Origin: Puffinus mauretanicus
Taxonomy: Eukaryota; Chordata; Aves; Procellariiformes; Procellariidae
Direction: 5' to 3'
DNA length: 64,000 bases
NCBI GenBank assembly: GCA_023333565.1
Contig: JAJKFH010000668.1
Location: 434,001 to 498,000 of the forward strand
A program made the translations under genes and the position numbers. Below are positions 58,985 to 64,000 of this stretch, in pieces. Every line of letters starts with the position of its first letter. Position 1 is the first letter of the stretch. The notes beneath the pieces were generated by a model that saw only the letters and a program-made list of their open reading frames with translations, had not been told where the DNA came from and ran no database searches.

Positions 58985-58994
58985 GCGCTTTGCT
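58985..58994 (-). promoter_or_regulatory. Maf/NF-E2-type site
   Basis: The minus strand reads TATGAGTCAGCAAAG across this point, an extended AP-1/MARE motif (TGAGTCAGCA), about 1 kb upstream of the MIDN promoter. Confidence 0.35.
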
Positions 58995-59779
58995 GACTCA
59001 TAGCCCCCCCGGGCCCCCCCGGTGAGGGGCCGGGCCGGGGCCTCGGGGCTGCGGTGTGCCCGTTCCACCCCCCGGGCCGGGCCAGCCGAGGCTGGGGCCA
59101 CTGGGTCGGGAGTCCCTGCTGCGGGATTTGGGGGGGGGACAGGGGCGGCAGGAGCGTGCTGGGGGGCGCGGGGGGTCAGCCCCGCGTCCGGGCAGCTTCC
59201 CGTAGCTGTAACGGCGTCACCGGGAGGGTGACCGGGTGGGTGCGTGTGACCGGGCGGGTGTGACCGGCCGCGGGTGACTGTGCGTGTGTGTGTCCCCCCC
59301 GCCCTTTCCGCCTCGGTGTCCCCGCGTCACTCGGCTCCGGGGGCTCCGACTCCCGCCCGGCCCCGCGGGCAGTCCTCTCCCGCCGCGGCCTCCTCCGGTG
59401 CCGGGGGGCCCGCTGACCGCCCCCTCCGCAGCGCTCCGGGCCGCCGCCTGCCCGTGTCCCGCGTTCACCCTTCCGCGGCGCCCGGCCCTCCTCCCCCGGG
59501 CCTCTGCACCCCAACCCCTGCCCCACCGCTTCCCCCCCGGCCCCGGCGGCTCCCCGGACAGGGGCAGCCCCGCGCCCCGCCGGGTGCTCGGAGCTGCCGC
59601 CGCCGCCTGTGCCGGGGCCGGGCCCGGAGCCCCCCGCCGCTGCCCCGGGGCCCCTTTGTTGTGCGGCCGGGATTATGAATGGCTCCCAGGCGCGGCGCGA
59701 GGGCGCGCGGGGGGCGGTGGAGGGGGCGGGGCCGCGCGGCCGCGTGGGCGGGAGGAATCCGGCCGGGCCGCCCTCCCAC

Positions 59780-59860
59780 CGGGCCACGTGGGGAGCCTGC
59801 GCCCGATTCCTATTGGCTGCCACCGCGGATGTCTGGGCGTTCGGCTCGTTCCCATTGGTT
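59780..59860 (+). promoter_or_regulatory. MIDN: MIDN proximal promoter elements
   Basis: A CACGTG E-box (59785-59790) and two inverted CCAAT boxes, ATTGG at 59812-59816 and 59854-59858, about 40 bp apart, upstream of the presumed start near 59.95 kb. TATA-less and CpG-rich. Confidence 0.55.
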
Positions 59861-59949
59861 GCGGCTGCCGGAGGAGCCGGAGTGAATGAGGGCGAGGCCC
59901 CGCCCGCGGGACGTTGCTACATTGTAACTTCCCCCCCCCCCCCCGCCCC

Positions 59950-60277
59950 GCGGTCGGCGCTTCCACGGCAGAGCGCGGCGGCGGCGGCGGCGGCTGCCGG
60001 TTCGGCGGGTCCGGCCCCAAAGAAAGGGGGGAGCGAAGCGTCCTCCGCGCCTCCCCGCCCCTCGCCGCGGCCTCCGGGCCCGCACCCCGCCCCCAGAAAC
60101 CCCGCACAGAAAGGAGAGCGGCGGAGAGGAGAAAGAAAGGAGGCGGCAGGCAGGGCAGGCAGCAGGCAGGGCAGGCAGGCAGCGCCGCTTCCACCGCCCC
60201 CCTCCCGCAGGCAGCCAGCGCCGCCTCCCCTCGCCCCGCGGCCCCGCCAGCAGCCGGCGGAGCGGGCGGAGAACGGG

Positions 60278-60308
<31 letters not shown>

Positions 60309-60421
60309 TTTTTAAATTTATCTTGTCTGGGCCGCGGAGGGCCCGGCCGGTGCCAGCCCGGCCCGGGGATCGCTCCCGGACCCCGCACGGAAGATCCGAA
60401 GCGGAGCCGGAGTTCCCGTGG
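59950..60421 (+). other. MIDN: MIDN 5'UTR exon 1
   Basis: GC-rich sequence containing GGCAGGCA repeats (60150-60185) and a run of 27 T (60281-60307) followed by ATTTTTAAATTTATC. A donor CCGTGG|GTACCG at 60422 would pair with the acceptor at 60540. The start is approximate. Confidence 0.5.
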
Positions 60422-60540
60422 GTACCGCCGGGGCGTGCGGCGGAGCGGGCCCCGCTCCCTCCTTTGTCCGCTCCCCGCCCCCCCCCCCCTCCCCGCGTTC
60501 CTGCGTCGCCCCCCGGCACCGACCGCCGCTCCCCCCGCAG

Positions 60541-60766
60541 GTCGGCGGATGGACCCGCAGCCCGGCGCCAGGAGCTGCAGCCGCGGGGCTCCCGCCTGCG
60601 AGGTGGTCCCGAACGAACCCCCCATGAACCTCTACATCAACACCACCACCGGGACCCGCTATGAGCTCTCCGTGCCCGCCGAGGAGACGGTGGAGGGGCT
60701 GAAGAGGCGGCTGTCCCAGCGGCTCAAGGTGCCCAAGGAGCGGCTGGCTCTGCTGCACAAAGAGAG
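60541..60766 (+). CDS. MIDN: MIDN first coding exon (ubiquitin-like domain, N-terminal half)
   Basis: The exon follows acceptor CCCCCGCAG; coding starts at ATG 60549. It reads MDPQPGARSCSRGAPACEVV and PNEPP, then MNLYINTTTGTRYELSVPAE, ETVEGLKRRLSQRLKVPKER and LALLHKE, with a split Ser codon. Human starts MEPQPGGARSCRRGAPG and shares TVEGLxxRLSQRLKVPKERLALLHK. Donor GTAGGG. Confidence 0.96.
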
Positions 60767-61873
60767 GTAGGGCTCGGGGGGGCCCACCGGGGTCCCCATC
60801 CCCCCCCGGCAACGGGGCTGGGCGCGGGGGCGGCCCCCTCGCACCGGGCTCGGCACCGCACAAAGGCTCCCGCCCCCCTTCCCCCTGCCTGGCCCCATTC
60901 CTCCGCGGGTCGGGGCGGGCAGAGCCGGGGCGGGGGGAGCAGCAGCCCGGGGGGCCGCGGGCGGGGGCGAGCCGGGGGCCGGGGCGGAGGGAGGGAGGCT
61001 CCGGGCCGTGCCGGGGACCGGAGCGCGGCCGCCGCCCCCTCGCTCGGCCCTTGCCGGGGCTCCTTTGTGGGCGGCGGGCCCCGGCCGTGCCCCGCGGGGG
61101 CCCTGCCCTTTGTTCTGGGCTCAACTTCGGCGGCGGCGCGGCCCGGCCCCCCCCGAGCCCCCAGCGCTGGGAGGGCCGGGGGCGACTGGAGGGAGGGGGG
61201 GGTCCTTTGTCTGCCAAAGGCCCGGTCCGAGGGGGCTGCGCAGCCCCCCCGCGGGGAGCGGAGCGCGAGTGGGGCCGGGCTGCCCCGCGCTGTGCTCAGC
61301 CCCGGCCTGGAGTAACTTAAAGAGTCTCGCCCGGATCGGGGAAGGGAAGGGGGGGCAGACCGCGTACATCTGCCGGCACCTACGGGTCCGGGGGGGCACG
61401 TCCCCACCCCGTGCCGCTTCCCCCACCCCACGCTGGTCCCAGCTTCTCTCCCACCCACCCTCCCGTGGGCAGGTTTCCTGTGCCACGAAGCCCTGCACCC
61501 CCCACCCAAGCCCCTGACCGGCTCCTCGCTGGCTCCCTCGCCCCGGCAGCGCCAGCTTGACCGATCGCTGCAGCACCCCGGGCCCCGTTTGCACCGTGCA
61601 CGGAGGAGGGGTACCCCGGCACCGTGTGCTGCCCCCCCCCACCCCCCCCCGCGGTGCAGGGGGCAGATGGGGAAGAGGCAGCTGAGCAGCGGGATGCTGG
61701 ATTCCTCTCCTGCCTGTCAAGGTGTCGGAAACGCTGGGGGTGGGGATGCTTGAGGGGGCTCGGTCCCCTGGGAGCACCCAGGCTCGGGGCTGGTGTCCCC
61801 CCACATTGGTGTGCGTCGCCAGGGCTTGCTGAGGCGGCGCTGACCTCGCTTTTGGCATCTGTCTCCCCCACAG
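60767..61873 (+). other. MIDN: MIDN intron after first coding exon
   Basis: A 1.1-kb CpG-rich intron. No other feature was recognised. Confidence 0.85.
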
Positions 61874-61961
61874 TCGACTCAGTTCTGGAAAACTGCAGGA
61901 CCTGGGGGTCGTGGAAGGAAGCAAGCTGACGCTGGTGCCCACCGTGGAGGCCGGCTTGATG
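61874..61961 (+). CDS. MIDN: MIDN second coding exon (ubiquitin-like domain, C-terminal half)
   Basis: The frame reads (S)RLSSGKLQDLGVVEGSKLT, then LVPTVEAGLM; human is RLSSGKLQEFGVGDGSKLTL. Acceptor CCCCCACAG, donor GTAAAC, phase 0 at the end. Confidence 0.97.
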
Positions 61962-62248
61962 GTAAACGGCCTTTTTTCTGCTGCTCCCTCCCTCCCACTC
62001 GTCCCCATCTATTATTAAAGCCCCGGGCGAGGATGTGCTGGCAGCCCTGCGGCTCCGCTGCCCCAGCCCTCGCTGAGGAGGCAGCACTGGGCTGGGCACG
62101 GCAGCAGGTTTAATATTTCACTGCTTTCTCAGGGCTTGTGTAGAAATAGTGGAAGTGACATGTCATCCCTCCCCTCCTGCCGCACAGACGCCCCCTCCTT
62201 CTCTGCATTTGTAATGTTAATCCCCCCCCCCTCCTTTTTTTTTTCCAG

Positions 62249-62311
62249 TCCCAGGCGTCCAGGCCAGAACAGTCGGTGATGCAAGCTCTGGAAAGCTTAA
62301 CTGAAACTCAG
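62249..62311 (+). CDS. MIDN: MIDN third coding exon
   Basis: 21 codons, phase 0 at both ends: SQASRPEQSVMQALESLTET and Q, identical to human over this stretch. Acceptor TTTTTCCAG, donor GTGAGA. The next exon (human VSDFLSGRSPLTL) is not in the window. Confidence 0.97.
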
Positions 62312-64000
62312 GTGAGAGCCTTGATGCCGGGGCACCGATGGAGACAAAGGAGGCTCTGCGGGGCGGTGGGGGGGGGGGGGAAGGGACTGCTGCGACCTGA
62401 CTCCTCTTCCCCTCCCAAAAGGCTTTGGTGTTTAGGGCCTCGTTTAGGTTTCACCTTCAGAAGGGGTTGGGAGCGCTGAGGGTGGTGCCCGGGGCGGGCA
62501 CCGTCATCCTGTGCAGCACTGAGCGCAGGGAGGTCCCACGCTGCAAGCGCTCGCAGCCCAAACAAGCCGGCAGCCGGGGAGGGCAGAGGCGCTGGGAGGT
62601 GAAGTGACTCACCCAAGGTCACGCAGCAGGTCGGCGGCGGAGCCGGGTGGCCCAGGGCCCTGCCCGGGGGTGCAGGGCTGCAGCCCCCCCGCAGCTGCTT
62701 GCCTCGTGGTGCGGAGGCAGGGGCACTGCTTGGTCTGCTGTGCCAGGGACCAGGACCGGCGGCAGGCACTGAGAGGGGCTGGCAGGGCCGTGCCGGGGGC
62801 TCGTAGGGCCACTGGGCCATGCTGGGGGCTCGTGGGGCTGCAGAACCCGGCTTCTCCCAGCACCCAGAGGGCTCTTCCCCCTCTCCTTGGAGCCGTCCTT
62901 GGGGTTGGGGGGGGGAAATTGGCTGTGCCCGGGTGTTCTGGCGTTCTCCGTGTGCCTGCTCGGTGGCCTTGGGCTGGGGCGCCGGGTGCCGAGGAGGGGG
63001 CGCGGGTGGGGGCGGGGGGCGGCGCTGGCGGGGGCCGTGTTTAGAATAACTGTGAAGTTTCTTGGCGGCTGGCGGGGCGGCCTCCAGCGTGGGAGGTGTC
63101 ATGGGCGGGGGGGGGGTCCTCCGCCCGCGGCGCGCGGGGAGGAAGCGTTCCCAGGGCTGGGTGAGCCGCCGCGGGTGCGCACGCAGCCGCCGGCTGCCTG
63201 CCGCGAAGGTGGAATTTACCCCCAGCCGCGCAGGCCCTGGCTTCTTTGTTTTCAGTCTCTTTATTATTGCTGTTAAACTCTTTCCTTCCTTTCCGGCCAG
63301 TGCTGCAGCTTATTTTTTTTTTAAAGGTTTTGTGTTTTGGTGGTGTGTTTTTTTTTTTTTTTTTAACCTGCCTCACTGAATTTGGAGAAGGGGCTGAGCC
63401 CCACGCTGTGCTGCGCTCACCCGCGGGCGGGGGGGGGGCTTGGTGGGGACACGGCTGTGCCCCCCGTGGGGACGTGACGAGGGCCGGGGCTGCCCTGCGC
63501 GTGGGGACCTTTGCTGACCCGCGGTGCCCTTGGCTGCCCAGGGTGACCTTGACTTTCGGCAGCTGGTTTAACCTGTGTGGGTCAAGGGGGTGAGCTTGGA
63601 CCAGGAGTCCTGTGCCAGAGGCTGGCTCTTGCCTTCCCCTGCCAGGGTCCCCCGGGCTCCGTGGAGCCCAGTTTGCTCGCAGGGTGCTGCCCATGCCAGA
63701 GCTGTGGGAGGGGGCTGGTTTTGGCAGCCCAACCCCCGGGGGTCCCGGTGCACATCCCAGCCTCAGGGCTGCAGCCATTTCTGGTGGGGCTCCCCACTGG
63801 GGTGGGCAGCGAGGTGGGGGATGTACTGGGGAGCAGCAGGGCCAGGGAACCCATGGAGCTGCCCAGAGCAGGGGGGCTTGGGGTACCCCCTGCATCTGTG
63901 GGGGCTTGTAATGCCCAGCATGGCTCCCATCGGGTGGATGACCGTGGTCCCTCCTGGCCAAGCACAGCAGAGGAGAGGTGTGTGGGCTACGGTCTGGTGG
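62312..64000 (+). other. MIDN: MIDN intron, continuing beyond window
   Basis: GC-rich intron with poly-T runs near 63310-63365 and a MIR-like relic at 62596-62648. No exon was recognised up to 64000. Confidence 0.8.
62596..62648 (-). repeat. MIR-like ancient SINE relic (candidate)
   Basis: GAGGTGAAGTGACTCACCCA, then AGGTCACGCAGCAGGTCGGC and GGCGGAGCCGGG, parallels the reverse complement of MIR (gaggttaagtgacttgcccaaggtcacacagctagtaagtggcagagccggg). The best of the MIR-like matches in this window. Confidence 0.6.

Larger units (their letters stand above)
59950..64000 (+). other. MIDN: MIDN gene, 5' portion
   Basis: A non-coding exon and the first three coding exons of midnolin, a mainly nuclear protein that binds the proteasome and promotes ubiquitin-independent degradation of many immediate-early transcription factors. 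The window covers the ubiquitin-like domain (about residues 26-102) and the following segment to residue 123. The substrate-binding Catch region and C-terminal helix lie beyond 64000. Its position next to ATP5F1D agrees with human. Confidence 0.95.

Overview
This is a vertebrate nuclear genome window, most likely from a bird. It carries four ordinary, intron-split genes in the order STK11 (+) - CBARP (-) - ATP5F1D (+) - MIDN (+), which is the order I know from human 19p13.3 and from the avian counterpart (chicken chromosome 28). A 3'-end fragment of a CR1 LINE at about 7.03-7.25 kb, compact introns and very high GC after about 24 kb fit a GC-rich avian microchromosome. Non-avian sauropsids cannot be excluded from sequence alone.

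Layout. 1-29.3 kb holds the 3' two thirds of STK11 (LKB1): exons equivalent to human exons 4-9, a 3'UTR intron and the last non-coding exon. Exons 1-3 lie upstream of the window. 29.3-30.5 kb is a short tail-to-tail gap with several poly(A) signals. 30.55-37.5 kb is CBARP on the minus strand, complete, with nine coding exons (770 codons before the stop) and one non-coding first exon. 37.58-38.19 kb is a 15/17-bp minisatellite between the head-to-head CBARP and ATP5F1D promoters. 38.4-42.3 kb is ATP5F1D, complete, 165 aa, with a 3'UTR intron. 42.3-59.9 kb is a long, very GC-rich intergenic region in which I find no believable protein gene. It does hold candidate promoters, lone ZNF143/THAP11-type motifs, microsatellites, a tandem duplication and small AT-richer islands. 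59.9-64.0 kb is the 5' part of MIDN (ubiquitin-like domain exons); the rest lies beyond the window.

The genes act in different processes: LKB1 is the master upstream kinase of AMPK, CBARP restrains voltage-gated calcium channels through their beta subunits, ATP5F1D is the delta subunit of mitochondrial F1-ATP synthase, and midnolin delivers nuclear proteins to the proteasome. Nothing suggests an operon-like unit; they are an old syntenic block. Every coding exon boundary given here was read from the sequence, with GT/AG sites and reading phase carried through each gene.

I found no CRISPR array, defence system, intact mobile element or new protein family. The most interesting points are regulatory or structural: a seven-codon upstream ORF in CBARP whose stop codon ends on the last base of exon 1, the minisatellite inside a bidirectional promoter interval, an orphan TATA box at 47.94 kb, an upstream TATA-plus-splice-donor exon at 58.2-58.4 kb, solitary ZNF143/THAP11 motifs, MIR-like SINE relics, and a composition switch inside STK11 intron 8. 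Most long open frames after 24 kb are by-products of GC richness.
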